Below, one piece after another: positions 23,201 to 35,699 of a DNA stretch of 64,000 bases (positions are counted from its first letter, which is position 1; the number at the start of each line of letters is the position of its first letter). The notes below the pieces were generated by a model. The model was not told the origin of the DNA. It made no database searches and worked only from the letters and a program-made list of their open reading frames with translations. Source of the DNA: Pelodera strongyloides (taxonomy: Eukaryota > Nematoda > Chromadorea > Rhabditida > Rhabditidae); contig JAANDG010000139.1 in assembly GCA_036852015.1 (NCBI GenBank), positions 62,001-126,000 on the forward strand, written 5' to 3'. Both the position numbers and the translations under genes were made by a program.

Positions 23201-26200
23201 CTAAACTCCACTGAGCTGGTTGTAGGAAGCTTCCTTGGATTACCGGAGCTGTAAGGTAAAAAAAAATCAACATAAGGCATCTCCGGCTTACCTTTACACA
23301 TGTCCCTTATGTCCCTTATTACCGTTTTGCCGTATTAACTGTACTAATTTTTTGATTATGTATGTTTGTGCGCACCTTTCTCGTGTAATAATTGATATTA
23401 TAAAAAAAACCCTTACCACATTAGGAGCCGGACCAGGAGCCGTTACTGGAGTCGTGCTAATCTCCACTGTGCTAGATGTAGGAAGCTTCCTCGGGTTTTT
23501 GAACGAAACAGTAACTGAGCTGCTCTCGGATCCCAGTTTCAACGGTCGTTTTAGGAAACGTCTGATTACCGGAGCTGTAATTGTACCTTTAGTTGTGACA
23601 AATTTTTTTAATTCGTCCTACTAACAAACTTTAACAAGTAAATTTCACTACTATTACATTGGGACGTAAGTTGATAGAATCGATTCGACTTCGATACACA
23701 TTACAGATAACTCAGCCGTCGCTGAATTAGCACAAAGAAATAAACGAAATAAAAGAAGGATATAACAAGGCACACACATAACGTACGTAAAGCGAAAGCA
23801 GAGTAAACAACTTATAGGAAAGTAGTTGGTATCTAAGGTTATGATAGCCAAACCAACAATAAATCCGTACTAAGAATAAAACAAAACACAAATCAATCAA
23901 TTACCAGTTTTTTTTTAAACTTTCAGTGAGCACTTCGGGTATCAGTGACCTCCCCAAAATTCGCCCAATTAACAAGGCTATGCAAATAAACATAACTCCA
24001 AAACAATAAGCAATCACTTACTAGTTTCACTTTGCGTGGGCGCGGGCACTTCTTCTGGTCCGGGTGTCAATGCCGTGGGAGGTGGAGGGGGTGGCGTAGG
24101 AGTAGGAAACTTTCCTGGATTTTTGAACGAAACAGTGATCGAATTGTTATCGGAGCCCAATTTCAACGGTCGTTTTAGGAAACGTCTGATAATCGGAACT
24201 GTAATTTCAGTTGTAACACATTTGTCCAATTTTGACAAATTGGAACAAGACATGCTGTATGCACGAACAGCGGGAACCTCCCAGGGTTGAGAATTTGTCT
24301 AGTTGTGTCTCTGATTCGTGTTCCCTCTCTTTCTTTCTCTCACCTCCCACTGGGAGGCTGGGAACTTCCCGGCGCGTGCATACGGCCACTGGGATCGAGG
24401 ACATCATAACGTACGTAAACCGAAAGCAGTAGGAAAATAATTGACATAAGGTTATGACTACCAAAACAACAATAAAGCCGGACTAAAACAAAACAATCGC
24501 GTACCACTTTCACTTTGCGTGGGCGTTTCGAGTGTCAGTGACGACCCTAAAGGTTCCCATTGTTCAAGCATTGTAATGGTCGAATCTATTTTCCCCGGTA
24601 AGCTCACCGGCCGGCTTTGGCCACGCCATGCAAATAAACATAAAACCCAAAACAGTAAACAATCACTTACCCGATTCACTTTGCGTGGGCGGCGTGGGCA
24701 CTTCGGGTCCGGGAGTCAGTGACGGGGGAGGCGGTGGGGGTGGCAACAAGGATTCCTCATCAACATTCTGAACAAATTACACAGGCGTTTTGCGTCTCTC
24801 GTTTCATTAAACAAGGTTCAAAAACTAGAGCTTGCCCTTGCCCGGTCTTCCTACTTCTTATTCTAATTGAAAATGCAACAAATTGCAGCTGTTCCGTTAA
24901 CGCCACGTTTAGCTCACTACTACTTTCAGCGCTTTTGGAACATGATTTTACTTACCTCACTGATACTGATCATCGGATTTTCTGGCGAGGTCTAAATATG
25001 TCAGGTTTCATTTAACCAATGCCAAGCACAAGGTAAACAATGAACAAAATAAATAAACACAATGAAAGGAAAGTATAGTTACTATTCTGGTCACGATATA
25101 AAAAAAGTAGTCACGGCGGATATCGGGATATCAGAAAAAAAAACAAGATTGTTTAAAATAAGAATAAATTCAATTCAAGCTCAAGGGTAAGTTAGTGGAA
25201 TCGAGTTCAATATTTGTGTGGTATCTCCAAACAACAAATAAAAATGAAATTAGTAAAGAAAGGTAACTTACCCTTAATAAAACATGTAAAAGTAAATATG
25301 ATAACTCACATTCATCTTAGAAGCGCCTTCCGTGCCCTGTGCAGCTCCCGACATGTTTTGCAGTCGTTGCTTAAACAACAAAATTGAAAATAAAATATAT
25401 GAAGTATGAAAGTCAACTGCCCTGACTTACACTCGAGTCTCTTGAATTCATTTGTGTTTTAAATAAACAATCGCGTCTTTTTCTGATATAATTTTCTTTT
25501 TGAAATTCCTCATTTCCCTATTTGCCACTAATTTGTTCTCAAACATAAGGGGAAAAAATGAAAGTTGTGATTTCTTTTCTTGAGGTCTTGAGGTAATGGT
25601 GACATCCAAAGGCAGTTTCCCAACATACGTTTCGCAAACCACGTACAACTTCGCTTTAAATCACAGAACATACCGTGAGACTGTGGATAACATTACGCTG
25701 CGCCATCAACTCGCGGCCAAATTGCTCCCGAAGTTGGCAAATCGTGAGCTTAAACAGCTTATAAAATCTTCAGAAGTCACAATTAATAGGATCTCTGTTA
25801 TAATTATCAATTATCATCCACTTCAAACGCAAATTCCTAGTTCATAGCATTAAAATTCTCCATGGGCACGGGAATTCCGTCAACTTTAAAGACGTGTAAG
25901 GTCGTGAACTTGAAGAACTGTACACATGCATATGCATTGTACACACAGTGTGGCCAATTCGGGAAATTATTCTACTCACGAATCATTTTCATAGCACGTA
26001 TGGGGATGAAGCATGAAGCAATGCAGCTATTCAAGATAAGTTTCATGAACCGGATGTTATACCTCTTTGAAAAAGTAATTACCTTCAAGTTTATATTCAT
26101 TTGTACCATATCCACCTCGGATGCTCCCTTTTCCGCTCGGTCAGCTTGTGCGCGTAAGAGTGCGCTCAGGTCATCAAGATCCTAAATGACAAAAAATGCT

Positions 26201-29200
26201 AACGGGATAATATCACTTTCCGTGCTACAGCGGACAGCACCCATACTTTGCAAACATTACCAAATGAAGCGGGGCACAATATCTCACACAGATCAAGCCT
26301 AGATATTTCTTTTATATAAATAATTATAATTAATAATACGTAAACAGGTAAACCAGCCAAATTTTGCCATGTTTCACGAATGCTATGTTTCACGAAAAGC
26401 ACAAATCAAACCAGTAAGCAGCAAAACTGCTAGGAAGTGAGCTAATTCTATTAATTAAGTCATATTTCTCATACTTCCTACTTCCTAGACATTTTGATAG
26501 TCATTTAGCATATCACTTCTGTGTTACGTGTTACCTCAATAAAGTAACTATTAGCACGTGAGACTAGCTAGCTATATAAGTCGATGGTATTGCTGATATG
26601 CAGCCCCCGATGAATAAACACTTCATCTACATCTGGTGTGCCGCTACAACAAAAACGTAAACGATGATGAAAGCTCCAGACTCAGCTTCACGATACGATA
26701 AAATCAAGCAGTAGATGGTACAAGACATAACGCGTAGCACAGTTACTAAAACTAAGACTGAACGCCATGTTTCCATGAACAAAATCCAAAATAAGAAATT
26801 AAATAACTCAACTAACCTTTTTCGCAGTGCTCAATTCTTCACATTTGCGTTTGAACTCTTCTTTTAGTTGATTATTTTGTTGGAAACAGCGATGCTAAAA
26901 CGAACAATACTCATATAGGAAAATAACACCAAATATGGGTATACATATTTGCGTAAGAGCACGTGCACGTACACGCAGCAAAACATCAATCTGCATCATT
27001 ACCAATAATTGGGAGAATTGGGGTGAAATTGTCATAAATAGTATCATCTCACCGGTACATACGGTTTCGTATACTAATACTAACAACAAGCTGAACATTA
27101 TTATGACCCTTCTCACATTTTGGCAGTTAGGGACGTATTCAACTAAAACTACACCGCAAAACAAGGTTTTTTGCTAGATAGTAAACGCGATAGCATAATT
27201 TCCAAAAAATATTCCAATACAGACAAAATACATATAACAATATAATGTATACTAACCGCAAACTCTGCTAGCTCCTGCATCATGCTACTCGCGAGTGTCG
27301 CTCCCTGAGCAGAGATCGCTAAAAAGTAATAATGAAAAATATTAACAAAAACCACACTATCCACAATAAAGAAGACCTAAGCTATGAATTAGTAGAGACC
27401 TACCATGTTGATAGGCAAAAAAAGGAATAAAAGAATTTATTAGTTATAAAGGGGTACGGTCAATGGTTTGTGAAGCATGTCCAAATAGTATGTATAAATT
27501 GTAGTCCACTATGTACCCTCACGAAAACCACGTGTTAAATAACTTTAATATCAACCAAAATAACTGACCTGATGACGTTGACGTCGATGGCGAAGTCACT
27601 TCTGACGATACTGCATCAAACGGTAGATCCTTTGAAGAACAAGGTTCTTGTATTGACGAAGAAATTGTAGGGACCGATATTGCTCCCGCTCCCACAGTGG
27701 GAGAGCAAACGAGTGACGCTCCTGATTCATCGACATACTGGCTACTCGTGTTGCTCTAAACAGAAACAAACCTAAATGCTGACTGTAAGACTCTACAATA
27801 GCAGGTAAATAGCGTACAATAATATAATACCGTTTTGGTTCTAAGGTTCAATTTTGTATACTACTGCGCACGCGCAGCATATCAACAAATTAACGTAGCT
27901 AAAACATTATCGTGTGCTTTAACGATGAATACAGAGATTCAATACCCATACCGAATCTCCATAATTCGTTGCACAATACGAATAACACCTCGCAATACAC
28001 AATGAAGAACCACAAAAGTTCAGAGGCCGTATTCACCAACATGCAGGGAGCCCTCCCTAACCTTACCAAGGAGCTAAAGAGTGCGCAGAGATTGTGAGAG
28101 GAACAGATTCAGAGCGACCCTGAGCCTAGGGAGGGCTCCCTTTGTGTTGGTGAAGGTGAACACGGCCTGTCAAATGTTATATATGATACAAAGCATCAAG
28201 AAACCAATAGAAGCCGTTCACAAAAAAAAGAAACAACAAGATGCATACCCCGCCATCAGAACTTCGTCCATCCTTCTTCTTGGTCGTATCTACCGTATGC
28301 TCCACAATAGGACCTTCCAATTCACTCGGCACAACGTTAACTTCTTTATCAACAACGGGTTTCTTTGCCTTCAGTGTTTCCACTTCTTCCAGCAGCTTTA
28401 TATTCTCCTCTTTTGCTTTGAGTAGTGACTGAATGGATGGAAAATATAAAAATACAATTTAAGGCGTAATACTGGTCGGTTTTTGAAACGCATCGCGGAC
28501 AACCGAATTCTTACGTATTTATGCTCATTTGCTCGAATTTATCTCGATTTTTATTCTAATTTATGTTCGTTTGCATACGCTGCCGGTGAGAATGCTAATG
28601 TATCGATGCGTTTATAAAACCGGCCGGTATTTCGCCTTAACACCTTCCCTCACCTGTAATATAAAAAAAACCTCGAACCAAACACAGTGGAAATATTAAA
28701 TGCATATACAGTTTCACTATTCTCAAGTCCTACTGAAGAACAAAAACAGAGGATTTCCCACTATTGCCTCTGTTCTGTAGAATCTGAATCGCTCAGCATT
28801 GCACTATCTTATAACAGCTGATATGAGGCCATATTCACCACTCCGATTCCCTCGGGGAACTATTCCCTGGCCCTGGAGACAGAAAATATCATTCTAATGT
28901 GAGAATGAGAGACGCAGAGAAAGTGGTGAATGTTAATTGAGTGGTGAATGTGGCGATGGCCTATGCTTAAAAAAGCTCACCTCCAGATAAACCCTCTCTG
29001 TCTCCGTTGAGTCCTTGGTTGTCTCATCTGTATCCGACTCATCATCGCTAATGTCAATAACACCCGGATACGGAGACATAGTAGTGGTCGCCTTGTCCAC
29101 GAGAGTTATTTTCGGTTTCGATTTCAATTCTTCTATCTGAGCGGATAGTTTCCTATTTGCCTTCTTCGACTTGTCAAGCTCCTAAACGTAGTTGAAATGA

Positions 29201-32200
29201 CGCAAGCACAACAGTGCGCTTAGATATAGGACAGAATAGGTGCCGCAATAACAGCGGAGTAACTGCTAATAGCGAAGGCCCTACCGACCTTGCTTGTTTT
29301 TATGAGTACGACTCCACTACGGGACATATCAAGCAGGTTATGACATGACACACGTCATCAAATCACACCGGGAAAAAAAACGGCTTATAGCAAAAGTTTC
29401 TGATCTATTACAGGTAACACTTCACTGACTTGTTATTACCAAATCAAGTCAAAATCAAGCCCTATCAGTAGAAAAAAATCAGAAGATTACCTGTTTAATT
29501 GTGGCAATCTCCTCAGACCACTCCAGCTCATTGTGCTGGGATTCCGTCTGCAGATTGTCGTACGTGGAACGAAGGGCTTTCAGCTTGATACTGGCCAATT
29601 CAAGCTCCTGCAATTTGAATGCGTAAAGTCAACAAAGGGTGAAAAAATGAGCGTAGATTGCGTGACGATGGATGATGCACATCAAAACATACCCATATTT
29701 ACATAATAGACAGAAATAAAGGATCACATTCCATAAGATTCAGAAGGCTATGATTTTTGAGGTTTCAAAAAAAAAGTAAATATGAGACAGAGAGAGAGGG
29801 AGAGAGATAGAGAGAGAGGGGACAGAGACAGAAAAAAAAGAGAGAAAGAACGCCATTCCAACCTCTTCTGCCATTTTCCGCTTAATGTCCGCTTCCGCTC
29901 GCGCCTCTTTCACGTGGTCGAGTTCCGCACGTTGTTCTGAGTTCACCTGCTCCAGCATCGAAACGGAAGACGAAAGCTGAAGATAATATTCACAACTTAT
30001 AACTTATTCACAAAGAGAAAACGTATGTTTTCTCCGACAGAGGCCAGATTCAAAGCTCAATTCCCCATGGGGAATTCCCCGTCTTTCTTTCTCGTCGCGT
30101 CTCACATTAGAATACTATTTTCTGTTTTTCCCATTCTCACATTAGAATAATATTTCCCCGAGGGAATCAGAGTGGTGAATATGGCCTCAAATCATTGAAC
30201 TCCGCTAAATACGGCAAGGAGAAAATCATCAAACATATCACGTTACCTGGGGCCTAGATCTATAAAGACGAAATGGATTAGGTGAAACAAAAAACTAAAC
30301 TGGAAAAATGCTAAAATACCTAGAATACTTAAGATGAAAATTACATAACATTAACAATTGATTAATTAAATTAACAATTACCTCAGAGATCTTTTCCGTG
30401 TTTTCCTCGTCCACTTTCATTTGTTCGTCAGCCTTGGCCATTGCAGCGTGCCATGCCCGGTTACCTTCCTGAAAGGGGTACTTTACAGTACAGTCATAAC
30501 CATAGATGCCGACACTAGATTCACGACTCAAGGGAGCAGTACAGTTTATGTATGTGGCTGAAGCTGAACCACCTGTATTGAAATTTACAACGTTTACAGG
30601 AAAATATATATACAATTGTATTCTGAACAAAACGATGTAACTATGAATCGAAAATTTTGTTCGTGTCCAGTCGCAGGAATGAAACACACGTATATGTGAA
30701 ACTAGTGAAACGAAAAAAAGGAACGAACCAACGAACGGATAGATTAACCAACAACTAATATCAGGTAAACCTCTCAAACCTCAAACCTCATTTTTTTGGA
30801 GAACAAAAAGCTAACGAAATACCTCGTTTCTCTGCGATAGCTCCTGTACCACTTGCGTCAAATGACTGTTCTCTTGTTGGAAATACTGTGCTTTCTGGCG
30901 CTCCTGTAAAGATAAAAGAACTCGTAAAAAGCTTCAACAACAAACAAAAACCAATATTACTCTCTAACTTCCTATGCGTCGTGCGCCTAGTTGCAGCGAA
31001 CCGGCGAAAGCTGTAGGTCACATCTATCAAACTGTAGTGGACACACACACACACACCACACACACACATTTTTTCATTTTTTTATATATGAATTTTCAAA
31101 TAAGCACTCTGCTCAAAGCATAAGTACAATAGTGGTTTATTGCTTATTGGTTAAAATCAATACAAAGAAAGAAGGTTTCAGCTTCAAGTTTCGATTCTTA
31201 TTATACTCAATACTCTTCGATATAGCGACCAATGTCGACCAAAGGGAAAATAATATAATAATCAATTCCCCAATTACCTGTTCCAGCAATACTTCTAACT
31301 GTCGTGCATGCTCCTCATCTCCCTCTTTCTTTACAGTTTCCGACTCGATTTCGCCCATTTGTTTCTTTAGCGAACACAAGCTGGATTCTATCTTGCTACG
31401 GTCCTGGCGTTCCTGGAAATATTACAAATTCACGAAAATGGCGGCATTTACATATAAGGATGGTTTTTTTTACAAGTACATCAAAATGCACTGATGGCAG
31501 ATTATCACATACCACATACCATTTAGACTGCGACACAGTCACACAATGGCAATAAGGCAAAAAAAACTCCAAGGTTAAAAAATCCGTTCTACTGACTACA
31601 CCGGACAGGAAATTACAAGCAGAATTTTTTCCATCTACAGTATTATCACCTTTTACCGATTGAAAGAATCATGCAACTGGAAATAAATTATTATTATTCA
31701 AAACACGCCCCTGCCCATTGGAGAAAAAAAATAAAAATTCTTGTCGTGATCGACTTTTTATATCTATTGAAAAGTAGGGAAGTCTAAACCAAATCAAATC
31801 AATTATAAATGAAACCCAAACCCCTACCTTCATAATAGTCTTCTCCAAGTGTTTCTTTACCGATTCGCATTCCTCTAGTGAATCCTTTAGAGTGCTCACT
31901 TCCGAACGTAAATCGTGCACTGCTTTGCGGTACATCTCCTTGTCTTCTTCAACACGGCTTCGCAGTTCCACTTCCTACAAGTACTTTAAATATCACTACT
32001 TTATTCACACATACAATCAATCAGACATCAATCAAGTACATGGAACAAGTGCGGAAGTTTTCTAGCGTCGTGCTTCTTCAATCCGCGGGTGGGGGGGGGA
32101 TGCGTGGAGGGGAGATTTTCTTCAGATAATGTCGATCCTTGATCTTTCCAATGAGGTTTTGTGGAGTTATACATTTACATAGTAAATAAATTGGATAGGT

Positions 32201-35200
32201 AGCATATATATGTGAAAGGGGAAGGGGAGAATGAAAGTTTTAAATTCGAGGATCACGAATACTTTCATTTTCCCATCCCAATTAGAAAAACGTTTGTAAA
32301 ACATCTTGACTAGTTGGGTCGAAAGACTAGGCGCGTTCAATCAAACAAACACAACATGATAGGCAGTGGCAGTGTACCAAAGTTACAACGCATTATTTTT
32401 GATTTTTCTGTCATGCAGCCAGCTGAGCCAGCAAAAGCTAACATTGCTTTGCAGATCTGCCGATCGTGGACGATAACAAGTAAAAAAAATACAATAACGA
32501 ATAAAACCTACATCCTTAATCCTATTTTCCGCTTTGAGATTAGCTAGAATCGCTTCATTCGCCTTCCAACGTTCCATATCGTCGCGTTGTTGACGCCATC
32601 TTTCTTTCTGATGTGCCTAAATAAGATAAAAAGTAAAAGTACAAGTAAACAAAAACTATTGAGCTTTGTGCTTCAGTTTCAGCGAACACCACATATAGAA
32701 AACCAGCCGTTCGAAGAGCCCTACGGGCTCTTCTCCGACTGGAGGAATCGGCCGGCCTTCGGCCGATTGTTTCCCTATTTAAAAAAAGGATTCTACAATT
32801 TAAAAAGTTAACTCTCGTCTCTTTCTCCTCCCACACAATCACACGTCTCTGATTGTGGAAACGTATCATAATCAGTTTGGATCACCACTCGACTAATGCC
32901 ACCATGCAGATGCAAATTTGCTATTGAAGGTGCTGTATGTAGGGCAGAGGATTATCCTCGTCATAAGCTAGCATAGCTCAGCAGGTAGAGCGTTGGACTG
33001 TGAAGCGAGAGATTGGGTGCTGCTGTGGGTTCGAATTCCGCCAGCGGCAAAGATTTTGTATGTTCCCATTCGATTGCGAATAGAAAATTTTCTTTATGAA
33101 AGGAGTTCGTTGCGTGCATACAAACAAAAGACCAAGTAAACTCTTCTCCTTTATTATATAGAAAATGAGGCAAATCACAATTTTCCTGAACAAGGGGTTT
33201 AGTACTACTTTATTCGCACATACAATCAATCAGATACAAAACCAAAGAAATATTTAGCTTAGACAAACCAAACCTTAAATTCCTCCAATTCTTTGATAAT
33301 ATTAAGTTGCTTCTCCACGGTACGTCTTAGAGCAAGCAGCTCGCCGCGCTCCGGATAGTATGACTCCGAAGAAGATGGAGCACCCTGAAAATGAAAGAAT
33401 AACAATAATAAACCTAATAATGAAGGCACAATAAATTTAAACCAGCAAGGGGATGGACTGGTGCTTTTTTTTACTTGCACACTAATTGTAAGCAATTATG
33501 CGATCATGGTGGACTTGTGTTATGGAAAGCTTCTTCGCTCTTCTCTCGGTTCTCTTGGCTAAATAAAATGCACGGGAGAAATGGTATCATATACACATAC
33601 ATAGATAACAAAACTATATGTTTCACTCTAGAAGGAAACAGATATCCTGAAAATATCATGAAACAAGGCTATAACATAACGCAAGAATAAAAACGTTAAA
33701 CGAACCCAATCAGACTTGGGACGATAGTGTGACATGTGCGCATCGGAGATAGGAGAGGGGTTCTGAAACGGGGTCAAATGTAGAACATGAAAGTAATCAA
33801 ACAATCCATGTAACACCGATGTAGCCTCATTGTGTTGAACAACGATCAGATCAACCAGCGATTCCCCGCATATAATGGAAGACTGAAAGGCAGGACACAA
33901 TATGCAATATTCTATCTGAACGTAGTGGTTCTAAAGCGAGTCCACAACATACAAACTACCTTAGTCAAACTATAGAACTAAACATCTAAAACAGCGCGAG
34001 CAACAAAATAACTTAAAAAGGAAAAGAAAATAACGCGATTAAACTGCGAAAGTGCATAAATCTCTCGTCAGACGCAACAACTACGGTAGTCTATCTATGC
34101 TATTAATTGCGTAAAGGCGCGGAAAAGTTTTTTGAGATGAAGATGACGGGAAAAGTGCGAAAGATGGGAAGATTCTGTTCAGTCAATGGACATCAAATGA
34201 GACAAATGAAGAGAACTGGGGAGAAGTACCAACTGGAGACAGGGAGTTGCCATTATTCAAAGAAGGAGTACAGAAGAAACAAAAGTATCATAAATAATAA
34301 AGTATTTTAATAACATAAAATAATAATAAGACGAACTCGATGCCACAGTTGGATGCAGAGTTGCATGCCGCACACTGCCGGACAGAAGTTGGTAAATCTA
34401 CAGAGCTGTGCGTTCGATACAGGTTTGCAAGCACGTTGTTTAGGATTTTGCACTGGGTTCGTTACCGTACCAAATGTCCCAATGAATTTGATCAACTCCC
34501 CGTAGCACTTCGTTATAATATAAAGAATAAAAAGGTAATGCAAAAAGTGACCAAAGCTAGGAATACAAATATGTAATATGCTAAAACAATAAATTTTACG
34601 AAACGAGGTACCCTGAATTTCAATCAGGGTACCTCGTTTCGACCCCAGGCGTAGTCGAGGATTTTGCCACCGGGGTCGCGACACCGTCAGTGTGGTGCCC
34701 TGTGTATGCTTCACCAACTATTGACCAACTCCTTCAAGGATGAACTACTCCTTTACTACAGTGGCTACTTCACGGTTCAAATAGAGTGTCACCATAGGAA
34801 AACAAAATAATTGTCAACCCACAGAAAAACAGTCGATGATCCGTCACCCAATGGTTTTTACCGAAAAGAAAAACAAGCTAGTGATTGGTTCGTGATTGAC
34901 CGATTGGTGAGCATTTTAGGGCAGTTTTCAATGAAACATGATCACCACACACGGTCACGAAATGGTCACCAAATGTCGCACGGAAACCAGAAAACTGTCA
35001 GCAAATGAGTTCACCCATTACTAGGAATAAGTTTACTAGGAATTGCACTTTTTTGAATATTTTCTATTCATAGTATGGCCGAAAACATTCACAATGCTAC
35101 ATCAAAATACCTTTGCTCCCCGAGGTGAGAGCATGTTCAAAAAGCTGAGCTACCTCGAATTTATAAAATAACTAGAGTACTACCGCAGACGTAGCTTAGT

Positions 35201-35685
35201 TGTTTTGTAATTGTTTTATAAATTCGAGGTAGCTTACAATTAGCAAGTTGAGCAAGTTCTCCTACCTCGGGGAGCAAAAGTAATTTTATGAACGTTTCGC
35301 ATTGTGAATAATAATAATAATAAATGTTTATTGCATCAACGAGTGGTAGGAATATTTTCGGCATTACTATCAATTGAAAATATCCAAAAAGGTGCAAATC
35401 CTAGTGAACCTTTCCCTATAAGGAATTAGGGAACAACGAAAAATTTCAACAAAAATACCACCTCGTAAAGCATTCAAAAGATTTTAGGTTTGTTACGAAG
35501 AAGATGAAAATTGCAATTCGAAAATCACGAATTGCTAGGCCTACTACGACACTTATTGGATTCCCATACACAACGTTAAGTTGCCGTGTCATACAACTTA
35601 CTTTATTCCTAAATTTTTGATTGGTCATTCTGCCATATCGGTAAGTGTAAGTGTATCTATCAAGTATGCCGAGTATATCACACAT
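20290..35685 (-). CDS. Large coiled-coil protein with SUMO-interaction-like motif and Pro-rich, duplicated C-terminal exons
   Basis: Exons: 35685-35602 (tentative first exon, start MCDILGILDRYTYTYRYGRM), 33882-33706, 33384-33274, 32616-32512, 31974-31828, 31412-31278, 30903-30823, 30468-30382, 29976-29863, 29607-29491, 29181-28981, 28428-28249, 27755-27569, 27318-27257, 26894-26817, 26181-26083, 25748-25674, 25369-25310, 24767-24671, 24585-24505, 24198-24022, 23574-23417, 22879-22744, 21734-21593, 21215-21062, 20463-20290; stop TAG 20292-20290. Most coil exons are exact codon multiples. From 33384 to about 28981 the protein is nearly continuous heptad coiled coil. Then come VIDISDDESDTDE (SUMO-interaction type), a Ser/Thr-rich linker, a shorter coil (about 27318-25310), a run of seven Pro with repeated PTQSES/PTQSET ends, a pair CGIPNC, and a charged tail containing VKQE (sumoylation consensus). 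Likely nuclear scaffold; family not recognised. An alternative first exon starts ATG at 33985-33983. Confidence 0.8.
21834..21996. mobile_element. MITE family 1 copy
   Basis: TTAA at 21834-21837 and 21993-21996; inner ends CTGAAACGCATCACGG and GCGTTTCAAAAACCGGCC. In the intron of the coiled-coil gene next to the 61-bp array. Confidence 0.7.
22088..22758 (-). repeat. Tandem array, 11 units of 61 bp, each carrying an exon end and 5' splice site
   Basis: Eleven near-identical 61-bp units. On the minus strand each unit reads CCCCAG, then TCATACTTTGA, then GTAAGTCAC. The last nine to eleven bases of exon 22879-22744 and its GTAAGT donor are identical to this, so the array is a multiplied exon-intron junction lying at the start of the downstream intron. 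Each unit also offers an AG just before the 11-nt stretch, so each could in principle be an 11-nt micro-exon, although the spacing (50 nt) is shorter than any other intron here. Units differ by single substitutions and a one-base insertion near 22440. Confidence 0.93.
28024..28167. mobile_element. Inverted-repeat element in an intron of the coiled-coil gene
   Basis: Arms GGCCGTATTCACCAACATG / CAGGGAGCCCTCCCTA and their near complements TAGGGAGGGCTCCCT / TTGGTGAAGGTGAACACGGCC enclose about 60 bp. The GGCC ends recall MITE family 2, but the arms differ. Confidence 0.72.
28459..28640. mobile_element. MITE family 1, best preserved copy
   Basis: TTAAGGCGTAATACTGGTCG / GGTTTTTGAAACGCATCG at the left, CGATGCGTTTATAAAACCGG / CCGGTATTTCGCCTTAA at the right. 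Inverted repeats are about 35 bp, TTAA terminal as in TTAA-targeting (piggyBac-like) elements. In an intron of the coiled-coil gene. Confidence 0.78.
28825..28965. mobile_element. MITE family 2, copy 4
   Basis: GAGGCCATATTCACCACTCC at the left, rearranged right end GAGTGGTGAATGTGGCGATGG. Next to coiled-coil gene exon 29181-28981. Confidence 0.75.
30044..30187. mobile_element. MITE family 2, copy 5
   Basis: GAGGCCAGATTCAAAGCTCA at the left, GAGTGGTGAATATGGCCTC at the right; the TCTCACATTAGAAT.. core is duplicated. In an intron of the coiled-coil gene. Confidence 0.78.
32702..33165 (+). repeat. 450-bp repeat with tRNA-like unit and hairpins, copy 3
   Basis: Same architecture: CCAGCCG plus hairpins at 32703-32768, tRNA-like block at 32972-33055, tail to the CTTCTCCTTTAT end. 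It lies in an intron of the coiled-coil gene, antisense to it. The second hairpin has an extra GGCC relative to copy 1. Confidence 0.8.
34599..34641. repeat. Perfect 18-bp-arm palindrome
   Basis: CGAAACGAGGTACCCTGA, a 7-base loop, then the exact complement. In the long intron of the coiled-coil gene (or just upstream if the tentative first exon is wrong). No T run follows. Confidence 0.8.
34800..35012. repeat. Repeat block with GGTCACCAAATG motifs
   Basis: Contains several copies of GTCACC.AATG-like words in both orientations. A related block is at 47745-47935 in intron 1 of the membrane-protein gene (GGTCACCAAATGCGC, CCGTCACCAAATGGGC). Probably a diverged foldback element. Confidence 0.45.
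35050..35281. mobile_element. Inverted-repeat element, full copy
   Basis: Arms CTTTGCTCCCCGAGGT / GCTACCTCGAATTTATAAA and their complements around 35110-35281 make a foldback of about 170 bp. The flank TTTTTTGAATATTTTCTATT and the left arm recur at 55270-55425 and 60440-60600 in tandem copies B and C. Confidence 0.65.
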
Positions 35686-35699
35686 CGCGACTTTTTTTC

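Noticed and set aside
23460..24253. Plus-strand open frames sharing FLNETV.ELLS.P.FNGRFRKRLI
   Set aside because: They are antisense to duplicated minus-strand exons that have proper acceptors, donors and phase; the plus-strand likeness follows from the duplication.
25429..25447. Micro-exon (AGACTCGAGT) in the coiled-coil gene
   Set aside because: Its length breaks the phase between exons 25748-25674 and 25369-25310, which join correctly without it.
34340..34576. Plus-strand frame ending NEFDQLPVALRYNIKN as a LINE reverse-transcriptase C-terminus
   Set aside because: Only a loose likeness to the W..LP..LR pattern; no other reverse-transcriptase blocks are adjacent.
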